From assembly GCF_033568475.1 (NCBI RefSeq), contig NC_133123.1, positions 134,376,242 to 134,440,241 of the forward strand: a DNA stretch of 64,000 nt, in the 5' to 3' direction. The position numbers were made by a program, and so were the translations under genes. The notes below the pieces were generated by a model. That model saw only the letters and a program-made list of their open reading frames with translations. It did not search any database and was not told the DNA's origin. The stretch is from Henckelia pumila (lineage: Eukaryota > Streptophyta > Magnoliopsida > Lamiales > Gesneriaceae). This document shows positions 24,866 through 38,824 of this stretch, one piece after another; the stretch's first letter is position 1, and each line of letters opens with the position of its first letter.

Positions 24866-26045
24866 TACATATACTATTATTTTAAGCGGCAAATTTCTCT
24901 TTTCTGAACCCCACCTCCAATCTAAAGCCCTCACCACCCATTCAACGGCGGAAAACTCACGGCCTCAACCAACGAAACCCATCAACCGACGAAACTCACC
25001 TACAAAGAGACTGAAGCAAGCAACGAGTCACCTTCTCCGTTCTTCGCTCTTGCATATTGACCGAAGTTGTGTGTAAGTGCTCATCTTTTGTATGTGTTTA
25101 TTGACCATCGATGCCTCTGTGTCGTGTGTTAATGTTGAGATTTTTCAGTCGATTTGATCTTCTTTATATGTTTTTTTTCCAGATTTGTGTAGATTTGATC
25201 TATCCAGACTCATTTCAAGTGGAATTGAGGTACTTGATATTCATTAGGTTTTAAACCCGAAAACATAATGTCATTAATATAAATTATGAATGAGAAGTCT
25301 TCATTTTGTTTTTTTATTATTTCCTTTACTTGAAATATATGATTTTTGGTTGATATAAAGAAACGATTAATTACCCTTGTGGTTTGGGGATTTACCCGGA
25401 CATTATAACTTTGTGATTTAAAGTTTTTCTAATTGGTGTAGGCCGCAAGATTTTGTTATTCAATGATTGTTAAAATAGATCGTATGAGCTACAATCGAAA
25501 TTCCCAAATTTGATAGATAGATTCATGTTTTTGGTTATATGAAGTTGGGTCTTGTTTTTATATTTTTTATATAGGTTTTGATATGATATTATGTTATAGC
25601 CAATTATTGCATTTCTTGTAGTTGAAGTAAGTGAAGATTTTAATTTTTCAATATTGATGATAATAGTGCATGAATATTGAAGTGCAACGCTTCAAGATTT
25701 TTTTTTTGGGATTTAAAAAAATCAATTGTAAACTCAATCATTGTTACGCATCTATCTACCAACGAGTTTTATTTATCCGAAGAAGATGATATTGTTGTGC
25801 AATCCATTCACCATTTTTTTTTTTGGCTTCTAATATTTTGTAATGTTATCTTCATTTGTTGTATTTTTTAGATGCCCAAATCCATGGTTCTCTTGTATAT
25901 GAATTTCATAAAACTCTGAATCAAATATTTTACCAAATAATAACATTTGGTTTAGATTGACATTTCAGCTTTAAATGAATTATAGTTCTACAAATATCGT
26001 ATGCGAGAACTTTTATTGATTGAAAACTACTTTTATTTTTGTAGA

Positions 26046-28468
26046 ATGGAATCTGGAGTAGGGTCTTCTTCCAACCTTGCTTTTTTGGGTTGCTGCAAAT
26101 GTAATGAGAAATTATTTGTGATTTCAATTATGAGTGGATCTAGTTTGGATGATTTATTTCAGAGTTTGTCAAGCAAATATGAACAAATTAATCCTCAATC
26201 TATGTCACTACAATACATAGCTCCACAGTACAAGATGTACGTTACCTTGAACAACAATAATGATGTCCGTAATATGATACATCTTCACATGTGTATGAGG
26301 CTAACTATGATTGAATTGAGGGCCGAGAAAAAAGATCAGACTACAGGAGGTTTAAATACTGAGAGGTATAATTCACTCGTTCCTTTTTTTTTTGCACTGT
26401 CTATACTGTTTACTTCAATAATTATTTGTTATCTTTATGTATAGATAGAGTTTGAAAGCGTGATTTTGTTGTTGTACTTTGTTATAGTTTTTTGGTGATT
26501 TTTACTGTTGATTCATCCTAAAAGTAATTCTAAAGTTATGGTTGTGAAATTCATAAGGGACGACGAAGATGACAGACAATCCAGAAGTGATAATGAGCTT
26601 GAAGAGGCTCCCGTACAAAATTCCCTTGATTCTTGGTTTCATTGCATACGTGGGGTGGGCCAAACATTCAAAGATGCTGCAGAATTTAGAATTTATATGA
26701 AAAAATATTCTGTTGCTATAAGACGCTCATTTTTGTATGCCAAAAATGATCGAGATAAGATTATTGTTGTTTGTACTGAACATAGTTGCAAGTGGCGAGT
26801 TTATGCATCCAGAAATAAGGCAGACAATCTATTTGGGATCAGAAAATGCAATTTACAACACACTTGTGGAGAGGAAAATTTATCTGGTAGAGGACATCCA
26901 AGAGCTGATTCAGCTTGGGTCGCAGATTTGATGAAGAATAAAGTGAGGGGAGAGCCATCTTACCGTCCCTGTGCAATGGTGAAAGATGTACACAGAGATT
27001 TTGGAGTAGATTTAGAGTATCACAAGGCTTGGAAGGGCAAGGAATTAGCTATGCATGATCTCCATGGCACAGATAAGGGGTGTTATGACAAATTGAGATG
27101 GTATTGTCGTGCAGTTAGAGAAACAAATCCTGGTAGTGTGGCAGATTGTGAGATTGATGTAGTAACCAATAAATTCAAACGGTTATTCCTTTGTTTTAAT
27201 GCATGTGCAGTTGGTTTTGCTACTGGTTGTAGACCAATGATTTTTCTCGATGGAACTCATATTAAGAACAAATATAAAGGTAGTATCCAACTTGCAGTGG
27301 CAAAAGATGCCAATGATGATCTTTTTACATTGGCATACGCTGTAGTGGATGCTGAGAATGATTCGAATTGGGAATGGTTTTGTTTTCATTTGAGAGGTGT
27401 CCTTGTTTTGCAACATATCATGGTGTTTGAAAAGTTCACTTTTTTCTCAGATAGACATACCGGTATTATCAAGGCTGTTAAGCTATTATTTCCGGGAAGT
27501 CACCATGCGTATTGTTTGAGGCACTTGGTGGATAATTTTGTGAAGCAGGTTAGTAAGTAATTTAACTTTTTGTTTGAAATCTTCAAATAGTATTATTTAT
27601 TGATGGTCATATAAATGTGTTAACTTTTTTGTCATTGAAGGTCTTGCGAAGTTATCCGTTACACAACAAAAAACATTGGTCATCTGTGTTCAAGAAAGCT
27701 GCATATGCCCCTTCACAATAAGAATTTACACGCCACATTAATAATATTTTGGAATCCATGCCTTGTGCTAGTACTTTTATCACAAGTTCTGATCCACAAA
27801 GTTGGGCAAATGCTTTGTTTCCTGGTAGGCGATGGGGTGTAATAAATAATAACATTGCCGAATGTTGGAACAACTGGGTTAAACCAGCTCATCATCTTCC
27901 AATTGTTTCTATGGTGGATCATGTACGTGTGCAAATCATGAACATGATGCACAGACGACGGGAAAAAACATCAGTCATGGTTCAGGAATTAAGCCCGAAG
28001 AAGGAGAAGGCTCTAGCTACCACATATATTGAATCCAGAAACTTGAGTATTAACAAATCATGTGGTTGGAAATTTGAGGTAGTTGATGGTGATAAATCAT
28101 TTGCGGTTGATTTGAATGAATGGACTTGTTCATGCAAATCTTGGCAGATTAATATGCTTCCGTGCAAGCATGCTTGTGCAGCTATTAAATCAAAGTCAAT
28201 GTCGCTATATGCTTTTTGTGATCGGTATTTCCATATTGAAATGTATCGTCAAGCATATAAAGGAATGATCAATCCCATACCGACATTTGACATGTACGAG
28301 ACCAACAATGATGAAGGATCTGTAATCAATGCTCCAGATATACGAAGTCAACCAGGCCATAGAAGGACTAAGAGGATTCCGTCTCAAGTTGAAACACGTG
28401 TGTCAAAGTGTGGTCGTTGTCATAAGCCAGGGCACAACAGACGTAGTTGCAAAGAAGCCATAGAATAG
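26046..28468 (+). pseudogene. MULE (MudrA-type) transposase with one in-frame stop
   Basis: Exons 26046-26365, 26525-27548 and 27641-28468 join in phase at GT-AG sites (724 codons). The N-terminal exon is a PB1-like region. Next comes the MuDR DNA-binding domain (FRIYMKKYSVAIRRSF, CKWRVYASR). The DDE core follows, with MIFLDGTHIKNKYKG (first Asp), FFSDRHTGIIKAV (second Asp) and SHHAYCLRHL. A SWIM zinc finger (CSCKSWQINMLPCKHAC) and a CCHC knuckle (CGRCHKPGHNRRSC) are near the end. A single TAA at 27719-27721 interrupts exon 3, leaving the core but cutting off the downstream part with the SWIM and CCHC fingers. Otherwise the gene looks intact. Confidence 0.93.
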
Positions 28469-28904
28469 GTTTATATTGTTAATTGAAATAGTATCTCAAT
28501 ATTGAGTGTACCTACAATGATTTACTTGTCGACATCCTTTCTTATTATTTATGATTACTACGAAGTATTGATAACTAATTTATTTTTTTACATTTCTGCA
28601 GCAGAAAAAGGAGAGAGGAAGGGCAATTGATCGTGGATTTGCCTGCTAGGAAGCATACACGTTCCAGTGGTGGATTTGTGGTTTAGTTTTAGTTTAATGG
28701 TTTCATTTCTTAGACATTTTAGTCCGAACTTTGTGGACTTCTATTTATTTATGGTTTTGTTTTGCCTAGATGGTTCTTGTGTTTGTATTGTGCACAACAT
28801 ATTGATATGCTTGTTATCGTTGACGATTAATGTTGATGGTGTTGTTGTTTGGTATTGTTGGATGCTCATAAAATAAACGCATATGCCTTTTTCTTCCAAA
28901 TCCA

Positions 28905-29155
28905 GATTTCCCGCAGATGCATTAAAACAAGCGCAGAAGCGCTTCCTTTGTTTCTGAATTCTCTGTACAATCACGCAGATGCGTGAATTAAGCCGCAGAT
29001 GCGGTTCTTCTTCCTTCTCAGTTTTCTGCTCACTGCCTCTTCACGCATAAGCGTGACTTTCTCCCGCATATGCGCAACTTGGATTCTTCTATTTATTTCT
29101 TCAAATCTCAGTCAATTCACGCAGAAGCGCGACATTCTCGTGCATATGCGTGATT
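28905..29155. repeat. GC-rich hairpin array in the MULE
   Basis: Four pairs of short palindromic motifs start near 28911, 28972, 29042 and 29118. Examples are CACGCAGATGCGTG, CCGCAGATGCGG, GCGCAGAAGCGC and CACGCATAAGCGTG. They lie downstream of the transposase stop, probably in its 3' UTR. The right end abuts the satellite array. A matching motif, CCGCAGAAGCGG, reappears at 35952-35964 beyond the satellite. Confidence 0.8.
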
Positions 29156-29160
29156 TGATC

Positions 29161-32100
29161 AAATGCTTTTAATATCTTACAAATGAAATTCCTCAAGTCC
29201 CAATTTATTCCAATGTGCTTGTTTTACCACGTTATGTACTTTATTATCGGACATTTGTACTTCATATCTATACCTAATTTTCAGAAATATGTACTCTCGT
29301 TAGTTATTTCAATATTTATTGGTTAGTGCATATTTATTTGCCAAGGAATTTTATTCACTAACCAAAGTGCACATGCATCTCCTATATTCACATCCTCAAT
29401 GTAGTGAATAAATTGAAGGCCATGCTTGTGATTATACGTCATTTATACTATATTTAGTAGATACCAAATGCTTTTAATATCTTACAAATGAAATTTCTCA
29501 AGTCTCACTTTATTCCAATGTGCTTGTTTTACCACGTTTTGTACTTTATTATCGGTCATTTGTACTTCATGGTAGGCTTGGCTGTACCTAATTTTCAAAA
29601 ATATGTACTCTCGTTAGTTATTTCAATATTTATTGGTTAGTGCATATTTATTTGCCAAGGAATTTTATTCACTAACCAAAGTGCACATGCATCTCCTATA
29701 TTCACATCCTCAATGTAGTGAATAAATCGAAGGCCATGCTTGTGATTATACGTCATTTATACTATATTTAGTAGATACCAAATGCTTTTAATATCTTACA
29801 AATGAAATTTCTCAAGTCCCACATTATTCCAATGTGCTTGTTTTACCACGTTTTGTACTTTATTATCGGTCATTTGTACTTCATGGTAGGCTTGGCTGTA
29901 CCTAATTTTCAAAAATATGTACTCTCGTTAGTTATTTCAATATTTATTGGTTAGTGCATATTTATTTGCCAAGGAATTTTATTCACTAACCAAAGTGCAC
30001 ATGCATCTCCTATATTCACATCCTCAATGTAGTGAATAAATCGAAGGCCATGCTTGTGATTATACGTCATTTATACTATATTTAGTAGATACCAAATGCT
30101 TTTAATATCTTACAAATGAAATTTCTCAAGTCCCACATTATTCCAATGTGCTTGTTTTACCACGTTTTGTACTTTATTATCGGTCATTTGTACTTCATGG
30201 TAGGCTTGGCTGTACCTAAATTTCAGAAATATGTACTCTCGTTAGTTATTTCAATATTTATTGGTTAGTGCATATTTATTTGCCAAGGAATTTTATTCAC
30301 TAACCAAAGTGCACATGCATCTCCTATATTCACATCCTCAATGTAGTGAATAAATCGAAGGCCATGCTTGTGATTATACGTCATTTATACTATATTTAGT
30401 AGATACCAAATGCTTTTAATATCTTACAAATGAAATTCCTCGAGTCTCACTTTATTCCAATGTGCTTGTTTTACCACGTTTTGTACTTTATTATCGGTCA
30501 TTTGTACTTCATGGTAGGCTTGGCTGTACCTAATTTTCAAAAATATGTACTCTCGTTAGTTATTTCAATATTTATTGGTTAGTGCATATTTATTTGCCAA
30601 GGAATTTTATTCACTAACCAAAGTGCACATGAATCTCCTATATTCACCTCCTCAACGTAGTGAATAAATCGAAGGCCATGCTTGTGATTATACGTCAATT
30701 ATACTATATTTAGTAGATACCAAATGCTTTTAATATCTTACAAATGAAATTCCTCAAATCTCACTTTATTCCAATGTGCTTGTTTTACCACATTTTGTAC
30801 TTTATTATCGGTTATTTGTACTTCATGGTAGGCTTGGCTGTACCTAATTTTCAAAAATATGTACTCTCGTTAGTTATTTCAATATTTATTGGTTAGTGCA
30901 TATTTATTTGCCAAGGAATTTTATTCACTAACCAAAGTGCACATGCATCTCCTATATTCACCTCCTCAACGTAGTGAATAAATCGAAGGCCATGCTTGTG
31001 ATTATACGTCAATTATACTATATTTAGTAGATACCAAATGTTTTTAATATCTTACAAATGAAATTCCTCAAGTCTCACTTTATTCCAATGTTCTTGTTTT
31101 ACCACGTTTTGTACTTTATTATCGGTCATTTGTACTTCATGGTAGGCTTGGCTGTACCTAATTTTCAAAAATATGTACTCTCGTTAGTTATTTCAATATT
31201 TATTGGTTAGTGCATATTTATTTGCCAAGGAATTTTATTCACTAACCAAAGTGCACATGCATCTCCTATATTCACCTCCTCAACGTAGTAAATAAATCGA
31301 ATGCCATGCTTGTGATTATACGTCAATTATACTATATTTAGTAGATACTAAATGCTTTTAATATCTTACAAATGAAATTCCTCAAGTTTCACTTTATTCC
31401 AATGTGCTTGTTTTACCACGTTTTGTACTTTATTATCGGTCATTTATACTTCATGGTAGGCTTGGCTGTACCTAAATTTCAAAAATATTTACTCTCGTTA
31501 GTTATTTCAATATTTATTGGTTAGTGCATATTTATTTGCCAAGGAATTTTATTCACTAACCAAAGTGCACATGCATCTCCTATATTCACCTCCTCAACGT
31601 AGTGAATAAATCGAAGGCCATGCTTGTGATTATACGTCAATTATACTATATTTAGTTGATACCAAATGCTTTTAATATCTTACAAATGAAATTCCTCAAG
31701 TCTTACTTTGTTCCAATGTGCTTGTTTTACCACGTTTTGTACTTTATTATCGGTCATTTGTACTTCATGGTAGGCTTGGCTGTACCTAATTTTCAAAAAT
31801 ATGTACTTTGGTTAGTTATTTCAATATTTATTGGTTAGTGCATATTTATTTCCCAAGGAATTTTATTCACTAACCAAAGTGCACATGCATCTCCTATATT
31901 CACCTCCTCAATGTAGTGAATAAATCGAAGGCCATGCTTGTGATTATACGTCAATTATACTATATTTAGTAGATACCAAATGCTTTTAATATCTTACAAA
32001 TGAAATTTCTCAAGTCCCACATTATTCCAATGTGCTTGTTTTACCACGTTTTGTACTTTATTATCGGTCATTTGTACTTCATGGTAGGCTTGGCTGTACC

Positions 32101-35100
32101 TAAATTTCAGAAATATGTACTCTTGTTAGTTATTTCAATATTTATTGGTTAGTGCATATTTATTTGCCAAGAAATTTTATTCACTAACCAAAGTGCACAT
32201 GCATCTCCTATATTCACATCCTCAATGTAGTGAATAAATCGAAGGCCATGCTTGTGATTATACATCATTTATAATATATTTAGTAGATACCAAATGCTTT
32301 TAATATCTTACAAATGAAATTTCTCAAGTACCACATTATTCCAATGTGCTTGTTTTACCACGTTTTGTACTTTATTATCGGTCATTTGTACTTCATGGTA
32401 GGCTTGGCTGTACCTAAATTTCAAAAATATGTACCCTCGTTAGTTATTTCAATATTTATTGGTTAGTGCATATTTATTTGCCAAGGAATTTTATTCACTA
32501 ACCAAAGTGCACATGCATCTCCTATATTCACATCCTCAATGTAGTGAATAAATCGAAGGCCATGCTTGTGATTATACGTCATTTATACTATATTTAGTAG
32601 ATACCAAATGCTTTTAATATCTTACAAATGAAATTTCTCAAGTCCCACATTATTCCAATGTGCTTATTTTACCACGTTTTGTACTTTATTATCGGTCATT
32701 TGTACTTCATGGTAGGCTTGGCTGTACCTAAATTTCAGAAATATGTACTCTCGTTAGTTATTTCAATATTTATTGGTTAGTGCATATTTATTTGCCAAGG
32801 AATTTTATTCACTAACCAAAGTGCACATGCATCTCCTATATTCACATCCTCAATGTAGTGAATAAATCGAAGGCCATGCTTGTGATTATACGTCATTTAT
32901 ACTATATTTAGTAGATACCAAATGCTTTTAATATCTTACAAATGAAATTCCTCAAGTCTCACTTTATTCCAATGTGCTTGTTTTACCACGTTTTATACTT
33001 TATTATCGGTCATTTGTACTTCATGGTAGGCTTGGCTGTACCTAATTTTCAAAAATATGTACTCTCGTTAGTTATTTCAATATTTATTGGTTAGTGCATA
33101 TTTATTTGCCAAGGAATTTTATTCACTAACCAAAGTGCACATGAATCTCCTATATTCACCTCCTCAACGTAGTGAATAAATCGAAGGCCATGCTTATGAT
33201 TATACGTCAATTATACTATATTTAGTAGATACCAAATGCTTTTAATATCTTACAAATGAAATTCCTCAAGTCTCACTTTATTCCAATGTGCTTGTTTTAC
33301 CACATTTTGTACTTTATTATCGGTCATTTGTACTTCATGGTAGGCTTGGCTGTACCTAATTTTCAAAAATATGTACTCTCGTTAGTTATTTCAATATTTA
33401 TTGGTTAGTGCATATTTATTTGCCAAGGAATTTTATTGACTAACCAAAGTGCACATGCATCTCCTATATTCACCTCCTCAACGTAGTGAATAAATCGAAG
33501 GCCATGCTTGTGATTATACGTCATTATACTATATTTAGTAGATACCAAATGTTTTTAATATCTTACAAATGAAATTCCTCAAGTCTCACTTTATTCCAAT
33601 GTTCTTGTTTTACCACGTTTTGTACTTTATTATCGGTCATTTGTACTTCATGGTAGGCTTGGCTGTACCTAATTTTCAAAAATATGTACTCTCGTTAGTT
33701 ATTTCAATATTTATTGGTTAGTGCATATTTATTTGCCAAGGAATTTTATTCACTAACCAAAGTGCACATGCATCTCCTATATTCACCTCCTCAACGTAGT
33801 AAATAAATCGAATGCCATGCTTGTGATTATACGTCAATTATACTATATTTAGTAGATACCAAATGCTTTTAATATCTTACAAATGAAATTCCTCAAGTTT
33901 CACTTTATTCCAATGTGCTTGTTTTACCACGTTTTGTACTTTATTATCGGTCATTTATACTTCATGGTAGGCTTGGCTGTACCTAAATTTCAAAAATATT
34001 TACTCTCGTTAGTTATTTCAATATTTATTTGTTAGTGCATATTTATTTGCCAAGGAATTTTATTCACTAACCAAAGTGCACATGCATCTCCTATATTCAC
34101 CTCCTCAACGTAGTGAATAAATCGAAAGCCATGCTTGTGATTATACATCAATTATACTATATTTAGTTGATACCAAATGCTTTTAATATCTTACAAATGA
34201 AATTCCTCAAGTCTCACTTTGTTCCAATGTGCTTGTTTTACCACGTTTTGTACTTTATTATCGGTCATTTGTACTTCATGGTAGGCTTGGCGGTACCTAA
34301 TTTTCAAAAATATGTACTTTGGTTAGTTATTTCAATATTTATTGGTTAGTGCATATTTATTTCCCAAGGAATTTTATTCACTAACCAAAGTGCACATGCA
34401 TCTCCTATATTCACCTCCTCAATGTAGTGAATAAATCGAAGGCCATGCTTGTGATTATACGTCAATTATACTATATTTAGTAGATACCAAATGCTTTTAA
34501 TATCTTACAAATGAAATTTCTCAAGTCCCACATTATTCCAATGTGCTTGTTTTACCACGTTTTGTACTTTATTATCGGTCATTTGTACTTCATGGTAGGC
34601 TTGGCTGTACCTAAATTTCAGAAATATGTACTCTTGTTAGTTATTTCAATATTTATTGGTTAGTGCATATTTATTTGCCAAGGAATTTTATTCACTAACC
34701 AAAGTGCACATGCATCTCCTATATTCACATCCTCAATGTAGTGAATAAATCGAAGGCCATGCTTGTGATTATACATCATTTATAATATATTTAGTAGATA
34801 CCAAATGCTTTTAATATCTTACAAATGAAATTTCTCAAGTACCACATTATTCCAATGTGCTTGTTTTACAACGTTTTGTACTTTATTATCGGTCATTTGT
34901 ACTTCATGGTAGGCTTGGCTGTACCTAAATTTCAAAAATATGTACCCTCGTTAGTTATTTCAATATTTATTGGTTAGTGCATATTTATTTGCCAAGGAAT
35001 TTTATTCACTAACCAAAGTGCACATGCATCTCCTATATTCACATCCTCAATGTAGTGAATAAATCGAAGGCCATGCTTGTGATTATACGTCATTTATACT

Positions 35101-35911
35101 ATATTTAGTAGATACCAAATGCTTTTAATATCTTACAAATGAAATTTCTCAAGTCCCACATTATTCCAATGTGCTTGTTTTACCACGTTTTGTACTTTAT
35201 TATCGGACATTTGTACTTCATGGTAGGCTTGGCTGTACCTAAATTTCAGAAATATGTACTCTCGTTAGTTATTTCAATATTTATTGGTTAGTGCATATTT
35301 ATTTGCCAAGGAATTTTATTCACTAACCAAAGTGCACATGCATCTCCTATATTCACATCCTCAATGTAGTGAATAAATATAAGGCCATGCTTGTGATTAT
35401 ACGTCATTTATACTATATTTAGTAGATACAAAATGCTTTTAATATCTTACAAATGAAATTCCTCAAGTCTTACTTTATTCCAATGTGCTTGTTTTACCAC
35501 GTTTTGTACTTTATTATCGGTCATTTGTACTTCATGGTAGGCTTGGCTGTACCTAATTTTCAAAAATATGTACTCTCGTTAGTTATTTCAATATTTATTG
35601 GTTAGTGCATATTTATTTGCCAAGGAATTTTATTCACTAACCAAAGTGCACATGCATCTCCTATATTCACATCCTCAATGTAGTGAATAAATCAAAGGCC
35701 ATGCTTGTGATTATACGTCATTTATACTATATTTAGTAGATACCAAATGCTTTTAATATCTTACAAATGAAATTCCTCAAGTCTCACTTTATTCCAATGT
35801 GCTTGTTTTACCACGTTTTGTACTTTATTATCGGTCATTTGTACTTCATGGTAGGCTTGGCTGTACCTAATTTTCAAAAATATGTACTCTCGTTAGTTAT
35901 TTCAATATTTA
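29161..35911. repeat. 314-bp satellite array inside the MULE
   Basis: Units starting with 'aaatgcttttaatatc' occur at 29161, 29466 and then every 314 bp to 35745. That makes 21 full units plus a ~167-bp partial unit; the first is 9 bp short. Units differ by few substitutions. Diagnostic variants recur 2511-2513 bp apart (30630/33142, 31087/33600, 31656/34167, 32327/34838), showing a duplicated 8-unit block. Short frames of 60-70 codons are by-products of the repeat. Confidence 0.95.
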
Positions 35912-36273
35912 AGCACAAATTTAATTGTTCTTTATTTTCTGGTACAAAATTCCGCAGAAGCGGCCATCTTCACTTTTAAAATCCCTAACTCCACCTTCAC
36001 CACCATGGTCTTCAAATGACGAGTCTGACGATGATGGTACCGAGTCCTAATGCTCGGTACCGAGAGGTACATGTCCCTTGTTCTGTTTACTGATTTAAAT
36101 CATTCGGTACATGTCCCTTCTTTTGCGGTCAACCCTTGTTCTTACTGTATCCACGATTGACGATTGAAAGCTGGTCATGATCTCTGCTTTACTGGTACCA
36201 ACACAACTCACACTTTTCCTTACCTCAACTGTTCCATCATTTTTATCAAATCCCACATCATTCTTAATTTCGT

Positions 36274-38683
36274 TTATAACATTTTGCACCACCAAATTAA
36301 GATCACTGTAATTGTCATGGTCATTAGACGATCCAATCTCAGATGAATTTCCAACAGATTCAATAATTTATTTCTCATTTTTTTCAATATTCTCTTCATC
36401 CTCGTTTCTGAAAATATGCACATTACCTTGACTGTTCTCTCTATATTATCATCCTCAACATTTCTCTCAAAATTCTCATCTCTCTTCATATTCTCATTCT
36501 CCTCATTTGTCTCAATATTCTCATGCCCATCATTTCTCTCAATAGGATCATCTTCTTTGGTCACAAATCCAACCTCATTTTTGCTCTGCAATTTAAATTC
36601 TGATCCAACATCCATCATTTCTTTTTCAATCACAATCTTTGTCTTCCTACGACGCCTAACACTACCATATCCTAATTCAAAACACATTCGATTATTACTC
36701 ACAACAACTTTTTTTCTCACAACTTCTGATCTTACTACATCGCTAGTACCGTTAGCCACTTTCAACACCTATGGTTGAGTAAACTATTAATTAATGGTTT
36801 GAAATTTTCAGTCAATTATCCATATTCCAAAAAATTGGCAAAGGTCAAACTACTTACGTCCAATTTCTTCTCCTCGGGAAAAGGATATATCGGCAAGACC
36901 TGTAAAATTATAAAATCACAAAAAATGTTGTCAGTGAAACCATGAAATTGAAATGAGAAATTCAATTCATTATATCAAACAATTACCTTCGTTGAATCTA
37001 TGGATTTCAGCAATAATTCAGCTTTTTCCTCGTTCAATGGGATTTTGCTGTCCATCCACCGAAACAAGTGAGGGAACATTTCTAAACTATGTCGTACACC
37101 TAGAGAAGGCATTCTCTCGTACACCCAAGCCTAAACCAAATTAAATAATAGTCAATTAATCGATAAAACAATACAATAATAACTAAAGTAACAAAATACG
37201 CACCATTAATCCAACAGTGCATCCATCGAAATAAGTTTTACTTCCAGTTTTGCGTATTTCTCTCTGAATAAATCGAAACGCGGCATCTCCCCAAGCATAT
37301 TCAAAGAATGTGGTAAGATTGTCCAGGTAAGGAAATATAAAACTCGGGGTAAAATAATTTCCGGTGGAAAATATTATGGAGTTGAAGATGAACAAAATGT
37401 AAAGCCAAACAAAATCATCAACTTGTAAGTCATCATCACTGCCTGCAAGAGAAATAAGTTTTTTATATATTGTCGCTCGCTTTGCTTTTCCAACTTGACC
37501 TCCAAATTGACGAGCCACAAATATAGAATCCATTCTTAGATCCAAGTCTACAGGCTGCCCAATATGATGCAATCCAAGAATAATAGAAAACTCTTCTGGA
37601 GCAAAGGGAATCATAATACCATCACCCACAGTCAAAGAACATGATTCAATCTGAAATCTATTCAATATGAAATCAACTCTACGACTACTAACAGCAAGTT
37701 CGGGAATGTCAACCCAATTAGCAAAAGGAGTCTCATTTATCCTAATCCATTGTTTTTGTCCTAAAATTGGTTTTAGTTCTGTCATCGCATCTTTAAAACA
37801 AGTGGGTGAGCATCGACTACAGTACAGTTTCGTACTTCTCTTGTTTTGTCCTTCATCAACAACGTTCTCTTCCACTGTCGTTCCTGAACTCATATATATA
37901 TATATATACAAAATTATCAATAAACCATAATATGATCAAGAACTGCGATAAAATTTTTTTTGCCATATAAATCACAAACAAACAAAAAATAACTTACATA
38001 TAAATCACAAACACACAAAATATAGATATGATCATCACATTTTCATTACCAAATGTAAAACCATTTAATTAAGTGATAAAAATCTCTATTTCAATCATTG
38101 TTACATTGATTTTAAAATCCAGCTTATAATTATATAAGCATTTCGAATACTCAATTCAATCTAAATAAATAAATATACAAGTTTCATTTCAATACACCGA
38201 TGTCGAAAGTTAACATTCAAAATTAGGTAACCGACGTAGAGAATTTAAGATACTACCCGCCATAATTCTTCCTAGCAGGAAACAGGGGTGTGGTTTTTGC
38301 CCCACATAAAAATATTTTCTCCACTATAACATAATTTTTATATTTCATCAGGAAGAATAAACACTCAGTTTAATATTAAAAAAAATTAACTGTAACCGGA
38401 TGAACAAGAAAAAAACCCTACAATTCGAATGATCTGTAAGCGAATGAACAACAAAAAACCTAGAATTTAGGGATTAAGATTTAGCATACGAAAAAAAAAG
38501 TAATATCAACAACAACCAATAATAACAAAATAGAATAGAAAAGAATTACTGAAATGGATTCCAAAAAACATTACGTTGTGAAGCTCTTTTCAATTTCAAA
38601 TCTGGAGGATCAATGCTCGACTTCTTCTGCTTTGCCCTTTTTATGTTCTTCGACTTCTTGGGTTTAGGCGAATTTTTCATCAT
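36274..38683 (-). CDS. Second MULE gene, plant-mobile-domain/DUF1985-like
   Basis: Minus-strand exons 38575-38683, 37204-37883, 36987-37130, 36858-36899 and 36274-36768 join in phase at GT-AG sites, giving about 489 residues. Exon 1 encodes a very basic stretch (PKPKKSKNIKRAKQKKSS), possibly a nuclear signal. Exons 2-3 hold a domain resembling plant mobile domain/DUF1985 proteins (EEFSIILGLHHIGQPVD, FEYAWGDAAFRFI, WVYERMPSLG). Exon 5 is acidic and low-complexity (repeated ENIE-type motifs). Near 36420 the acidic pattern continues in another frame, with a stop near 36378 and a further open frame (36095-36295) beyond it, so the C-terminus is probably frameshifted. No protease domain is seen. 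Function is unknown. Confidence 0.7.
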
Positions 38684-38824
38684 CTTCCACGCCAAATTTG
38701 TTGACTAAATCTCGGTTGCGCACAAGACCATACGCAGATTAGGCCCGGTGAAGAAGAAAGGGAGAAAGGATGGATCGACTTCTTCTGCTTTGCCCTTTTA
38801 TCTTTTGTTATTATTTAACATATA

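Noticed and set aside
31656..31838. 60-codon frame repeated at 34167 and 35767
   Set aside because: A by-product of the 314-bp monomer; other monomers lose it by single changes.
29161..35911. CRISPR-like regular repeats
   Set aside because: Units are 314 bp, contiguous, with no unique spacers; this is a eukaryotic satellite inside a MULE.
36416..36778. 120-codon Ser/Phe-rich plus-strand frame
   Set aside because: Antisense of the acidic exon of the second MULE gene.
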